In this document: one piece after another, positions 38,640-49,799 of the stretch
Position numbering within the stretch: position 1 is the first letter of the stretch
Layout of the letters: every line of letters starts with the position of its first letter
DNA from: Callipepla californica brunnescens
Taxonomy: Eukaryota; Chordata; Aves; Galliformes; Odontophoridae
Assembly: GCA_023055505.1 (NCBI GenBank)
Contig: JALIRH010000001.1
Location: 12,395,467 to 12,459,466 of the forward strand
Direction: 5' to 3'
DNA length: 64,000 nt
Position numbers and translations under genes: made by a program
Notes under the pieces: generated by a model
Seen by the model: only the letters and a program-made list of their open reading frames with translations
Databases searched by the model: none
Told to the model about the DNA's origin: nothing

Positions 38640-39240
38640 TGTTTAAATTAAATCTACATTAACTGAATTTCCTTTATTTCCCTCTGGGGTATGCACACAC
38701 ACGCACACAAAAGAATAAATCATTTTACTATCTGCTCTATTGACATTTTCCTCTTCTTTTTGTCCATACAATCAAGTGTCTCTTTTTCTTGGTCTCAGTT
38801 CATCGTTCAGTGGCAGTACTTCAGACCCATAATATCTCACCTTCACATATTTTGTGTCTTTCTACCAGTCCTTACCATAGTTGCACACTTTTCCAGAAGT
38901 TAGCTTTTTCTTACTTCAGAGACTATCAACATCTCTCAAATCACCCCAAACCCTATAGTTTATTTCAGAATTTTTCCCCCCAGTAGTCATTTTTCAACTC
39001 TTCTATCCACTGCTCCCATCCAACACTGTCTACAGCGTATCCCTCCTTCTCGCCTAGTGCTCTTACTTCCAAAAGACAATTCCTCACCCCTCAAATGCCA
39101 TCCTCAGAATTTTGCAATTATTTCACTCCCACATAAAATTTCTTCTTTCACAGTTGCTCTCAGAATACTGAAACGGAGCTTCTGAATTCCTGTGCCCACC
39201 TTTCTTGCCAACTTCCACCTATGTAGACATACCTTTTGGT
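38640..39240 (+). other. Pyrimidine-skewed segment without recognised gene
   Basis: About 600 bp in which C+T strongly exceed G+A on the plus strand and G is scarce. A few CA-type dinucleotides occur at 38693-38709. No repeat family or coding domain is recognised; serine/phenylalanine-rich open frames are the expected translation of such composition. Confidence 0.5.
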
Positions 39241-39314
39241 CAAGATAATGACATTTGCATTATTCTTCCTGATAGCTAGCAACAAAATTATTGCTACAAA
39301 AACATAAATATAAC

Positions 39315-39619
39315 TGTGAGATACGGGAGGAGAACAATGGACTTCACAACGACTCTATGAGTCATAATAAGAAGACACTTTAGTCTAAACATGAACAGTA
39401 TATATAGACAACTCTTGTAATAAACAACTTTGTATTGGGCCACATCAGCCAAGTGGCTACTTCTGATTCATTGCTTTGTTGTTCCTTGTTCCTTCTCATT
39501 GGTCCTACTCTTCTCTATCTTCTGTCCCAATGAATGTCTCCTTGCCTTCATCTGATCTGTTCCCCAGGTCAGTGGTCTTGCCCTCTGCCATAGTCCACCA
39601 ATTCACCTTCCTTTTTACA
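39315..39619 (+). mobile_element. Probable compact retroviral LTR
   Basis: The segment begins TGTGAG and may end TTTACA. It would then be flanked by the 4-bp repeat TAAC (39311-39314 and 39620-39623). A TATATA box lies at 39399-39406, and an AATAAA signal follows only about 13 bp later at 39419-39424. That tight spacing is typical of compact ERVK/alpharetrovirus-like LTRs. After it comes a short hairpin-like stretch, ccacatcagccaagtgg. The U3/R part looks convincing. The 3' boundary and the 4-bp duplication are weak, because such a match can arise by chance. No adjacent primer-binding site or viral gene was found, so it is either a solo LTR or truncated. Confidence 0.55.
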
Positions 39620-39798
39620 TAACTTTTCACATAATCCTCCACAGTGAAAGAAATTATAAATTCTTCTCTAATGTTCCTTGCACAGCTAAAGTGATAATAG
39701 GCTTTGCTACATCTTCTAATACACACAGCACTTTTGTACAGTGCAGATCACATAATTTACTTTTTGTGAAATAAAGAACACTGTCAATGTTGTCCAAT

Positions 39799-39829
39799 TT
39801 TTTTTTCTTTTCCTTTTTTTTTTTTTTGA
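39799..39829 (+). repeat. T-rich homopolymer tract
   Basis: Runs of T interrupted by C; no retrocopy body recognised next to it. Confidence 0.85.
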
Positions 39830-40105
39830 GGATTCACGTAGAAATCTTTATTCCCAGAAGTAGTGAGAAGATAAAAGTATGAAAAATTGAATCAAATTAT
39901 TTTTGAGATGATTGCAGATTGATTCCAATAGATTTAAAATTACTATACAAATATTTGAAGGAAAAATAAAATTCAAAGGGAACATTTAACATAAATGCTT
40001 ATCTAAAAAGTCAAAAAGAGGAGGAATACAAAAAAGGCAATGAAACAATTTTGCATCTGTCCAGACATATACTTTTTATTTTCAATCTGATCTTACATTC
40101 TATTT

Positions 40106-40640
40106 TGTGTGTGAGCTAACATGTGTGGGATGACAGATCTAGGGGTCAGAAACTGGATGGACCAGGGTCTCAGGAGAGACTAGTTCCCTGGCAGACACCC
40201 CAGATGCCTTCAGGAGCCATTGGTTTGTGTGTAATTCATGGGTGAATTTCAGGCTGGTCTGTTTGGTGAATGGGAGGAGACCCACATCTGGACAGACTCC
40301 AGATCTGAGCTCTTGATACCAACTGAAGGCAGAGATCCAGGCACAGATGTTGGACTGATTTGGAATCCATACTAGCAGGCAAGGGATTCATGAATGTGGT
40401 GTGCAGATGAATTGTGTATTTCAGTATGTGAACATCAACAGTGATCAGCTTGAGCTGGGAAGAATTCAATATTCCTCTGCTTGCCATAAACTTCTTGGCC
40501 AATCTCAGAGGGAAAACATGGCCCAGACAGGGATAGTCAAGCATAACTGTCCTGTCATGGGAGTTACTCTGCAATCACACTCTTTCTTTTCTCCTCTTGC
40601 ATTCAGTGTTTATAGTAGGATTGGAAGAAATGTGAAGAGT
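40106..40640. other. Unidentified mid-GC block, possibly a decayed repeat
   Basis: This half kilobase is richer in G+C and lower in simple sequence than its surroundings, starting near gtgtgggatgacagatc. Its texture resembles old LTR or internal ERV sequence more than the neighbouring unique DNA. No motif, end pair or target duplication could be established. Open frames of 112 (minus, 40574-40236) and 81 codons (plus, 40401-40646) have no recognisable domain. Confidence 0.35.
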
Positions 40641-41930
40641 CTATAGAGTTGATGTAGTCCTTTCACAGCATTGTTGCTCTAATGATTCTGGATTTTTCTT
40701 ATGAGATTTTACCTTGCTCAACAGTGTGATTTCAGGCCACAGATGTGCTCTATTATGCCTTTATATGTCTTCTATTCCTATCAAAACAGATAAGATCTGA
40801 GGAAAGGGAATCGATTGCTTAGTGTCTCAAGGAATTAGAGGAATTAGCATTGAAAGCTGCCAGATATAATAACTATTCTTATGGTTGTACTTTCTTGTAC
40901 CTATTACATTACATACTGCCTAGTCTTCATCTGGCCTCAATGTCTGTTCAGTATGAGAGCAGTGAAAAGTCCTCTTGCACTTTCAGTCTTTAGCTGAAGC
41001 AGAATAATCTGGTCAGATCAAGAATTTTCTGCCTAAGAAAACTACTTCTTAGAAAGTTTCCCAGACTGTCAGTCTTCAAGGCAACATAAGTATGCAGCAT
41101 CTTCACCTTTATCATACAGAGGACTCCTTCTATCTTAGGATATATATTTGTACTTCTTAGATATACTCAAAAGGGTAATTCTAACCAAGTCCGTCTCACT
41201 GCTAATTTTGTGCTTCTGGAACTTCAGGCCATTTTTTGCACCAGATCTAACATTAAAAGAAATCTGAATTAAAAATTAATTTTGCTCTGGGCACTTTACA
41301 GAAAAGGAAATGTGTGGAAAATCAAAGAACAAGCTAGGCAAAGCCCTAAAGAAATACTTTGAATGTATTTAATCTTCATTTTGCTTTTAAGGTACAGGCA
41401 GATAGATTGTGTGACCTGAAATCTATTCCAGCTTTATATTCTCTAACGCATTAAAAATTAGGAAGTAGGGGTCCACAATGGTTGCAAAGAACATTGTTTT
41501 GATTGTACTGGGAAGTGTGTATTTGGAAGACTGGCCTGTTTAATGGAGAGGGCCACTTCAAAGATCTGTAGCAGACTCTAAGCTTGTTCATGCAGGCTGC
41601 AAGTTCTGCTACAGCCAGTAGAGAGCAAAGCTGGAGCTTGACAAATGCAATTGTGAAATGAGTATCCCTGCTTTCCTTTGTGCCAAGAGTTTAATATTTT
41701 GCCACAGGCAGAATCCCTTAATGTTTTCCCTCAAAGACTTCTGTATTGGCTTGGCAGACATTGGTGCATTTCAACAAATTATAAGTCTTCTTAATGACAA
41801 ATTTCTGAAGATCATTTCAGGGTAGTTGGGATTAATTTCTTTAATTCTTTTGAGGATTCTTTTGAAGCACACAAAGAACTGATTTGCCAGTGCCTCCCAG
41901 GTCTTACAATATTCTTAGAGATTTACTTTC
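40641..41930. other. Unique DNA, nothing recognised
   Basis: No gene, RNA or repeat family recognised. Confidence 0.5.
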
Positions 41931-42131
41931 TCAAATTGGACCCAAAGCAACGATGATACTAGAAAATAAATGTTCTTTCCATTTAAATATATTTGACATG
42001 GGTCTGGTCTCTTCTTTTAACAGCAATCCATTTCCTGTGACCCAGCAATCCAATAAAGTATGAATCAGAGTCTCACAGTTCCCTACAGCAAGGGAGCACT
42101 GGCCTTCAGGCCTAAACAGATCTTCCCGCAA
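41931..42131 (-). pseudogene. Possible fossil of a non-LTR retrotransposon RT C-terminus
   Basis: The minus strand holds a 66-codon open frame whose centre (42098-42045) reads CSLAVGNCETLIHTLLDC. This C-x6-C-x4-H-x4-C arrangement, with E-T-L before the histidine and LLDC after it, resembles the zinc-binding tail found after the RT domain in several non-LTR retrotransposon lineages. The residues that follow (TGNGLLLK) also fit such tails as I remember them. A frame shift further on gives a tryptophan/leucine-rich stretch compatible with the family. It is not the CR1 seen elsewhere in the window. One motif is thin evidence, and a chance match remains possible. Confidence 0.35.
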
Positions 42132-42445
42132 CTACCACTATAACAATACTCCTAATAAATAAATGAAGTGAGCTATACAGACAATTGGGTTGAACATTAT
42201 CAGCAAGAAGGTAGTATGTCTCAAGCTGAGATCTTTGATAGAGTTATCAATAAATAAAAATAAAGGCTCCTTTAAGAATCACTCTTTAAAACATTCTTCT
42301 TATTTCAAAGTTACTTTTTCCATATCTAATTTTAGATCAACAGTAAATATACTTCGGTCTGCTTTATGCAAGTGTGTGCAATTCTGCAGAGTAGTCACTG
42401 TTATGTTAATTTGATTAATGGTTGTAATGTATATATTATCTTCTT

Positions 42446-43276
42446 TGTCTTAGTTTCAGCTGGGACAGAATTGTTTTCTTCAAGGGTGTTTGGTATGACG
42501 CTTTGTTTTGGTTCTAAGAGAAAAACACTGTTGATAACATGCTGATGTTTATGGCTGCTGGTAAGCAGCTTTGCGCAGAGCCAAGGCCATTTGTATCAAA
42601 GGGCTCAAGGAGCTGGGAGGGAACAGAATTAGGACAGTTGACTTAAATGGGCCAAAGGGATTCATAGATTCATACATTCATTAGGTTGGAAAGGACCGAC
42701 AAGATCATCTAGTCCAACCATCCTCCCACCACCATCCCTACCCACCAAGCTACTAAATCAAATCCCTTAGCACCTCATCTAAACGCTTCTTGAACAGCGT
42801 TAGGGACGGTGCCTCAACCACCTCCCTAGGCAGGCCATTCCAGTGCCTGACCACTCTTTCAGAGAAAAAAAATTTCCTTAAATCTAATCTAAATCTTCCC
42901 TGGTGCAACTTGTGGCCATTCCCTCTCGTCCTGTCATTAGTTAACTGAGAGAAGAGGCCGACCCCCTCCTCACCACAGCCTCCCTTCAGGAAATGGTAGA
43001 GTGTGATGAGGTCTCATCTGAGCCTCCTTTTCTCCAGACTAAGGATATTCCGTAACATCTGGCATCATGGAGAAGGAACACAGAAACATATGTTGTAGTC
43101 ATAACTATTATCCTTCTATTTTTTTTTCTATCTTAGTAAGTAGTTTTATCTCAACTCAAGAGTTCTACTCTATTCTTTTTTTTTTCCTGATTCTCTCTCC
43201 CATTCCTCTGGGAAGTGGAAGGGGGTGAGCAAAAGACTTAGTGCTGCTGAGCCACCTGCCACATTAAACCACAACA
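42446..43276 (+). mobile_element. Old avian ERVL-type LTR, interrupted by a CR1
   Basis: The left part, 42446-42658, starts TGTCTTAGTTTCAGCTGGGA, the typical opening of an abundant bird LTR family. The right part, 43043-43276, resumes with ggatattccgtaacat and ends in ttaaaccacaaca, after a 'gattctctctcccattcc' block and a purine-rich 'gaagtggaagggggtgag' block. These match the 3' portion of the same family as I remember it. Between them lies a complete-ended antisense CR1. The region between about 43080 and 43120 appears shortened and has lost the expected TATA section. The putative 5-bp target duplication (TTCTT at 42441-42445, TTCAA at 43277-43281) has decayed to three matching bases. No coding remnants are present. 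The nesting proves the LTR predates the CR1. Confidence 0.8.
42659..43042 (-). mobile_element. CR1 LINE 3' part, antisense, nested in LTR
   Basis: The antisense 3' end begins ttcatagattcatac, then gttggaaaggaccgac and gatcatctagtccaacc. It extends about 380 bp into ORF2 C-terminal sequence (cctccctaggcaggcc, the 'ccctctcgtcctgtcatt' block, 'gcctccttttctccagac'). It sits inside the LTR at the position where that LTR reads approximately aaaggga/tattcc; AAGGA-like bases on both sides may be its target duplication. The sequence is among the less diverged CR1 pieces here. Confidence 0.93.
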
Positions 43277-45599
43277 TTCAATACAGAGAAAATAGGAAAT
43301 ATCCATATTCCAGAAAAAATTAAAGGGTTTACTTGAGATCCTGTAGAAGTAAACATATATAAAAGAATACCTGTATTTAGATACTCCTGCACACACACAT
43401 ATGGAAGCAGTCTTTTCTGTACAGTGCACAAGTAGCCTCTGGGACATACATACATTTGATCTTTTAACTGCTTTTTTAAGTAAGGTTCCTTGATCTAAGT
43501 TCTGAATTGAAAAAGGAAGACAGACACTAAACTTAATTAATAAACTGTTTTCAAAAAGAATAAGCTACCAGTTGCAACAATCTATGAGGCATCTACTTTT
43601 AGTTAATACTAGTTAATACTCTCTGAACCACTTCTGCAAGCCAGTTACAACACTTTTCTAAGCAAAGACACAGTGTATTTTCAGTATCAGAACTATACAA
43701 GGGCATTAGGAAAGATTTGAGTTTTGGTCTGGGTTCACAACATTTAAGTCTTAGAGTCAACACTGAGAGAAAAAACAAGCCCTATATCAACTATTTAAAG
43801 AGAGGTGAATTGCCTTTTAGAGATGTTGAATTGCCTTTTTAGAGATGTCTACCCGTTGACTACAGAGGTAACTTACTGCTATTAGTATTCTAATTTAGGA
43901 GGCTTGGTGAAGTTGAATAGGAAGAGTTCAGATCTCCATCTCCACCAGACCCTATATTCTCTCTGTTCTTCTTGCATGCAAAATTAATTAATACAAAGCT
44001 ACAAAAAGCAAAGGTGAAATCCTTTCTGTCCTTGCGCTCACCTGTGCAGAAATGAGGCAATGTGTGAAACACAATGTACTCTTAAATTTTGTTTTCCACT
44101 ATAAATTATGAGTTTTTAAATGCCATACTTGGCTTGCAAGAAAAATCTCCTTCAATTTAAAGTTTCTTCTGAGCATACAGCTCCCAGTATTTGATAATGC
44201 CCTTATTGCCATTATCATTCTTTGTTCTTCTAAATTATCTTATCATACAATACATGTGAGTTTCAATGATTTTTCATTTATGACAAGTTTTGTGAAACAG
44301 GACAGGATTATTTTTTAATTATTTTATGGAGAGATAAATTTTCAAGTTACTCTCCTATTAACAGCTTAATATAATGGCTAACAAATATGCTCAAATGAGC
44401 GACACATAAACCTTATACAACAGATTACTTGATGGATTCAGTTGACATCGAATTCTCAGGAGTTTTCTGACTACATTAAAATCTATCAAATGAATCCTGA
44501 TTAGTGGTTAAAAATAACAGTCTCTTGGCTTTTAAGAAATCAGATTTTGAATACATAACACAGTTTACCTGGAACTGTATGTTTCAGTTAAATTAAAGTG
44601 CACACATCTATAAGCAACTAGGATGTGAACGGTTATTTTAAGAAGCAAAGCATAATGTCATTCCTTGACTTGTGGTCCAGAGCCAAGTGAACACTTAAAA
44701 TTGAATCCTATTATTAATGTATTATTTCCCTGTCAGGAAATATCACTCACCTCAAAACTGGCTTATGACCTTCTCTGAGTGTTGTGCAATCCTCAGCTGC
44801 TAAGGGACATTTCCTTTTAAGAATTAAAAGAAAGGCAGAATAATTTCTGCATGAAGATTATGAACCTATGATGAAGTACCTTCTAAACTCCAGTGTTAGA
44901 GAACTGCATCCTGCTCAAAAGGCAGATCTGTGGCTGAAGAAACTAGCTCAGGAAACTGTTTACTGTGTAGAGTTTTCTGTTTCATGCCAAAGTGATGTTT
45001 ATTAACTTACAGAAGTTCTGACATAAGGGAGAGTGAAAACCTTGTCTGATATGTTTATGGACAGAAGCAGTGGTGGTGTAGGTTATCTCCACTTGCTTTT
45101 CACACCTTTGGCTAGATTAGCAACTTCTCCTTACACTGGTCATTCTAAGCAGAGTAGAAATTGTTTCCACAGTTTATGAGTTATGTATCTCCCAAGAGCT
45201 GAATTAGTATGGAGATTTCAATCTTTTGCCTACCATGAGGGGTCAAGACAACCAGACAAATTAGAGGACCTAATTTACAAATAAACTAAACTCTACTCTG
45301 TTTTCTGAATTTTGCTAAACTAATTAAGGTTGCTTAAAGAATTTTGACAACTGTGCAAATCGAGCAAAAAGAAGATTTAAAAATATATATATTTTTAAAA
45401 AGTAAGAAAAAAAGACAGTATTTTCTGTTATTTTGCTTTATATATCTATCTACATCTATACATCTATACATCTGTAAGGAATATACACTATTGAATTTTC
45501 TTTAGGTTTGCAGGGCAGGGGTAGGGGATCTTTGTTTTTTGTGGTTTTAATAAAATAAAACGTGGGTCAATTAAGCAAAATGTCTTTTAAAAGATGTTT
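43277..45599. other. Unique DNA with small tandem duplications
   Basis: No gene recognised. Local duplications: agttaatact twice (43601-43620), and a 21/22-bp unit twice at 43806-43826 and 43827-43848. An ATCT-like low-complexity tract lies at about 45439-45475. Confidence 0.5.
43806..43848 (+). repeat. 21/22-bp tandem duplication
   Basis: Unit beginning tgaattgcctttt and ending agagatgt occurs twice in direct tandem; the second copy has one extra T. Confidence 0.9.
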
Positions 45600-46260
45600 C
45601 TCTTGATCATAAACATTTTTAATAAGATGTTCACACTCTAGCGCAATGAGTATGGTTTTAGAAAAAGCTGCACTACTACTGAATGACATTTTTTTAATGC
45701 AAGTGTTTTGAAGTACAGTTATGTTCTAGAAAACAACCATTAATACACATCTTTGTGCAATTCTGTGTTCCCTTGTGCTTTAAGCAAAAAAGCTTTGCTT
45801 GCTTTGTACACAAAGAATATAAGAATTTTTCAGCCTAATTGGAAAAGAAATTCAGAACTGCTTTCTCATTGGCTCACATATAAGCTGTAATAGAGAATTT
45901 GCTGTTTAATTAATTATTCTGCAGATGATTTGCCAGCCAGAATAGAATGAAATCACTGTCTCATAGATATATTGACTTTGTGCTGACAGTAGGCAATGAT
46001 TTTTGCCACTCAAAGAAGTAAATGTAAATAAACTCATAGACCTAATGCATAGGAATGCCATATCTGATAAATAAGGCTTTACATATACAAGTCCCTGACC
46101 ATAATAATCAGTTTGAAGAAATGACTGAAGAAATGTTAATTACTGCATGCCTCAGTTATGACTCAATTAGAGCCCTCCTGCTGAATAAGAAATTTATAAA
46201 AATGAACAGAGAATTTAAATTGCCAAATGTTGTAAATTAGTTCCTTAAAAGCTACACACA
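45600..46260. other. Candidate conserved non-coding element (untested)
   Basis: A 650-bp segment with little low-complexity sequence, no repeat signature and a dense set of common transcription-factor-like words: TTAATTAATTA near 45907, ATGACTCA (AP-1 type) at about 46156-46164, CAATTAGAG just after it, and GGAATG near 46051. In gene deserts such sequence is often enhancer DNA. These words are short and frequent by chance, so this is a hypothesis only. Confidence 0.25.
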
Positions 46261-48642
46261 GGGTTAGTACTTAAAAATGAGCCTTGACCGATGTAGATAG
46301 GTCCAAGTGTAAGTGAGTTCCCGGGTGAAATTTCTGTTTGAACTTTAAATGACTTCGAGACCTAACCCCCACAAACTTTTCTAGTGGATGCTTACAGTGA
46401 AAGTATTTTCCTCAGATGTATGATTCCAGAACATAATGAAATCTCACAGATTGTAAATTCCCATAAATCAAGAAACAAGTTGTGTTGCTCAGTGGAGGCA
46501 TACTCTACAACCTTAGTCACATAAAGTATATGTTAGAAAAATCAGTTCACCCAGAGGACACTGCGATAATGTCCCAGTAATGTAGATTTAATGACTGCTG
46601 CATGCCAGAAAATGGGAAATCAAAATGTATTACTATATAAAGATATGGTCATGTGTATTATCTGTAAATACAGATTTGTAGCAGGAGAACAAAGTCCCTC
46701 AAAAAATCTAGGTATATCTTCTTAGTAACAAAATCTAAAATAAAGATCTTTCTTCATGTCCATTTTAAGAGGATAGGTAATGAGCAGGTTACCTTCAGTC
46801 AGGATAAACTGGAATATTTTTATACCACCTTTCTTCATCTCCACTTGTCTAAATTGAAATGCACTCTTCCTGTTTATCTGATCTTCCTTTCCTGTAATTT
46901 GAATCTCTGATGTTGTGTCATAAAGATTAAATAATCCTGTCCACTATCATAGATATTTACTCAACATTCTTGATTCATTCTTAAGTTTTAATGTTTCAGC
47001 TTCAAGTTGCTTTTTCCTTTTGCAGACACTTATGTCCAAATCTCACAGGCCCTTCCGAATGACATACATGTTTACTAATGTATCTGTGATTGGTTTAATC
47101 ACAGTTGTAGAATTTCAACATGATAGAGAAAAACAGCTGATGAACATAACAGCAACATCCCTGCTCTTCAGTGCACTTTTAGACTGCCCATTCACAGTCA
47201 CCTGCATGCAGGAATGTTGATTTTGATAGTGAGGCCTAAACTTATGTACTTGAGTACTTTTTAAAAACTGAATCTTAAGCCACTGTAGTCTGCATTTTGA
47301 CAGTTCATATCAGAAAAGAGGAGGGGGATCTGTTTTCCAAAACTAATTGCAGGTTTCTTACTGTTAGAAGCCCTGACCATTCATCGGCTGGAAAATGTTG
47401 CTATTCAATAACTGAAATAGTCAGGAAAAGGTTTTTATACAACTCAGGAAGAGTCCAGTCAAATCCATTAGCTTCAAACACCTTCTAAGCTGCTTCTTAC
47501 TGGCTAAACTCAACAATTGTCTGTTAGGTACTACTTGTGTGTCTTAATCTGGAAACAGCAATGCTGGCCAGGTGATTTCCTAGACCAGACCCATATATCA
47601 CCTTGACCATATCTGATAAATTAACATGTTGAGAATTGTGTTCAAATATTTTCATTTTTTATTAAAAATCCACATTTTGATGTACTTAAGCAGAAATAAA
47701 AGGCAGAGAAATAATGTTGAGGCTCTAAATCAGGGGGTAAATGAAGAGATGGACTTCAGTGAATGTCTCAATGATTCAAACTGCAATATCTAACATTTAA
47801 ATGCCTTCACATTAAGAGGGATTATTTGTATTGGGTAAGCTTTTGCATGAAGTGTATTGAGAATTCTCTGAATACGATGCAGAGAAGATAGTAAGGTCAC
47901 CTGAGAAATGTAGTTGTGATTCAGAACTGCTTGGCAGGATGTGAAGTCTTGTAGTTCTGTTATCTCATAAAAGTAGGTAGAACTGACCTGTGGTTCCTAC
48001 TGGTGGCTCCTAACATTTGGAAGAACAGACCTAATGTATTGCAACATATGTATAGTCTTTTCAAAGCCAACCCTTATGTGTTTTAAAATCACAGGCTACA
48101 GTACTTTTGAAAACCTCATTAAGACATTTGGATGTCTTCATATGCCTTTGTTATGAGTTCATTTAGTCTGAAAGTCAGGTTCCTAACCATCTAAGTAATT
48201 TCTAGTCAGAAGAATATGAAACGAACTTTAACATGGAAACTAATATGGTATGATGGTGCTTTAACCTAAGAGCAGAGTACTGGGCCTATAATCCACGAAT
48301 CCAATGCGCATTCTTACTGGGCAGAATGAACACCTCAGTGAAAGCATAAAGCTACTTCAAGCCTCAGAACAAAAAGCATTTAATTATTAAATTATCACAG
48401 GCAACATCACACGTGAATGATCCAAAGCTATGTCAGCCCTTGGATTAAAACTTAACAGCATTATCTTTCTGTAAGGTATAGGGCAGGTCCACAAGATTGA
48501 ATAAAACACCCACATTCAATGCTGGAAGAGATTATAAACAAGTCTGACTGTTACACTTCTTAAAAACATGAAGAAAAGCAGATAGATCTACCAGTGTTAT
48601 AGTACTATCTGTTTGTTCAAAAAACTTAATATGGTAACAATT
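46261..48642. other. Unique DNA, nothing recognised
   Basis: No gene, RNA or repeat family recognised. Confidence 0.5.
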
Positions 48643-48671
48643 ACAAAAAAAAAAAAAAAAAAGAAAAGAAA
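48643..48671 (+). repeat. Poly(A) tract
   Basis: About twenty A followed by GAAAAG units. No retrocopy body with a polyadenylation signal was recognised upstream. Confidence 0.85.
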
Positions 48672-49586
48672 TATGTGTGTTAATCTTCTAAAACTTATGG
48701 ACAACCTAAAGCTATTACATATTCAGTATTGTTCCTTTTAAGTAACATTACTAGCATAAAATTATGCTACAATATTGATTTGATTTTCACTATTATATAC
48801 TTACGCACTTATTAAGTGATCAAGAGTAAGCTCAAAATCTATTCACATTGTATTATCAAAAAAATTTGTTTCTATGAAAATATTTTATTCATACTGTGGT
48901 TTTGCTCTCAACATTTTTCCCCACTGTTTTAAACATCTTTTTTAGGCAATTAGAAAAGAAATGCAAACATTAATGTTTTGCTTTACATCAAACCATATAA
49001 TCTCTTATTCTACATGGCTGGAGATCTTCAGAAACATATAAAATTTTGACACTGAAATAATGCCATTTTATCACTAGATCCAGCTTTTATATATTTCCTT
49101 GTCTGTAGCCCATAAAAATATAAAGCGACAACTATTAAGGATTAAACGTTAATGACTACTTTATGGGCAATATTTCACCATAAGTTCTACAGCATTTACA
49201 GAAATACTGACATTCTTATCAGGATTCCAGTATAAAATTCTTCTGCGAGCTCGCAAGCAGGATTCAAACACTTGCATAGCTTCTCTTTCTGTGCCCTTGT
49301 GAATTCCTCTGACAAAACATTTAAAGCAGACAGAATTTAGTATGAATTTACAGGCTTTTAAGTATGAAACACGTGTCTCATGAATTCTAACTATCTGCAG
49401 CACTAGTTCCTGAGGTGAACTTTTAAAATCTATTTACATCCAAATACAAATGAAAAAACAAATAACAAGAAACTGTATTTTACGAGAACAGGCAGAAAGA
49501 ACAGAGTTGTATAATAGAGAATGCCATGTTTTCTTCATTTCTAATTGTCCTGGTCACTTTAATGGGCTTGATTAGTTATATACTAC
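48672..49586. other. Unique DNA, nothing recognised
   Basis: An 80-codon minus-strand frame (49403-49161) reads rather protein-like (AMQVFESCLRARRRILYWNP) but matches no family I know and has no supported splice sites, so it is not called. Confidence 0.45.
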
Positions 49587-49606
49587 TTTTTTTTTTTTTT
49601 TTTTTT
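49587..49606 (+). repeat. Poly(T) tract
   Basis: About twenty consecutive T. Confidence 0.85.
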
Positions 49607-49740
49607 CCTGTGGTTTCATCTGCTCCCCATAGATTAGAAGTGTTTCTGACTTTCCTTATGTATTTCTGATATTCTGTTCCATCTGTTTATTTACTCAGGT
49701 GACACTGGTCCTCCTTGAAATCAGAGCCCTGGTTTGTATT

Positions 49741-49799
49741 AAAAAAAATAATAATAAAGTGAAAATAAAAACAAAACAAAACAAGAACAAAAAAAGAGA
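49741..49799 (+). repeat. A-rich low-complexity tract
   Basis: AAT, AAAAC and AACAA units in succession; almost no T or G. Confidence 0.8.

Noticed and set aside
48643..48671. Retrocopy poly(A) tail
   Set aside because: No upstream polyadenylation signal or transcript-like body recognised.
49161..49403. 80-codon minus-strand frame as an exon
   Set aside because: Protein-like in appearance only; no family match, splice support or flanking exons.
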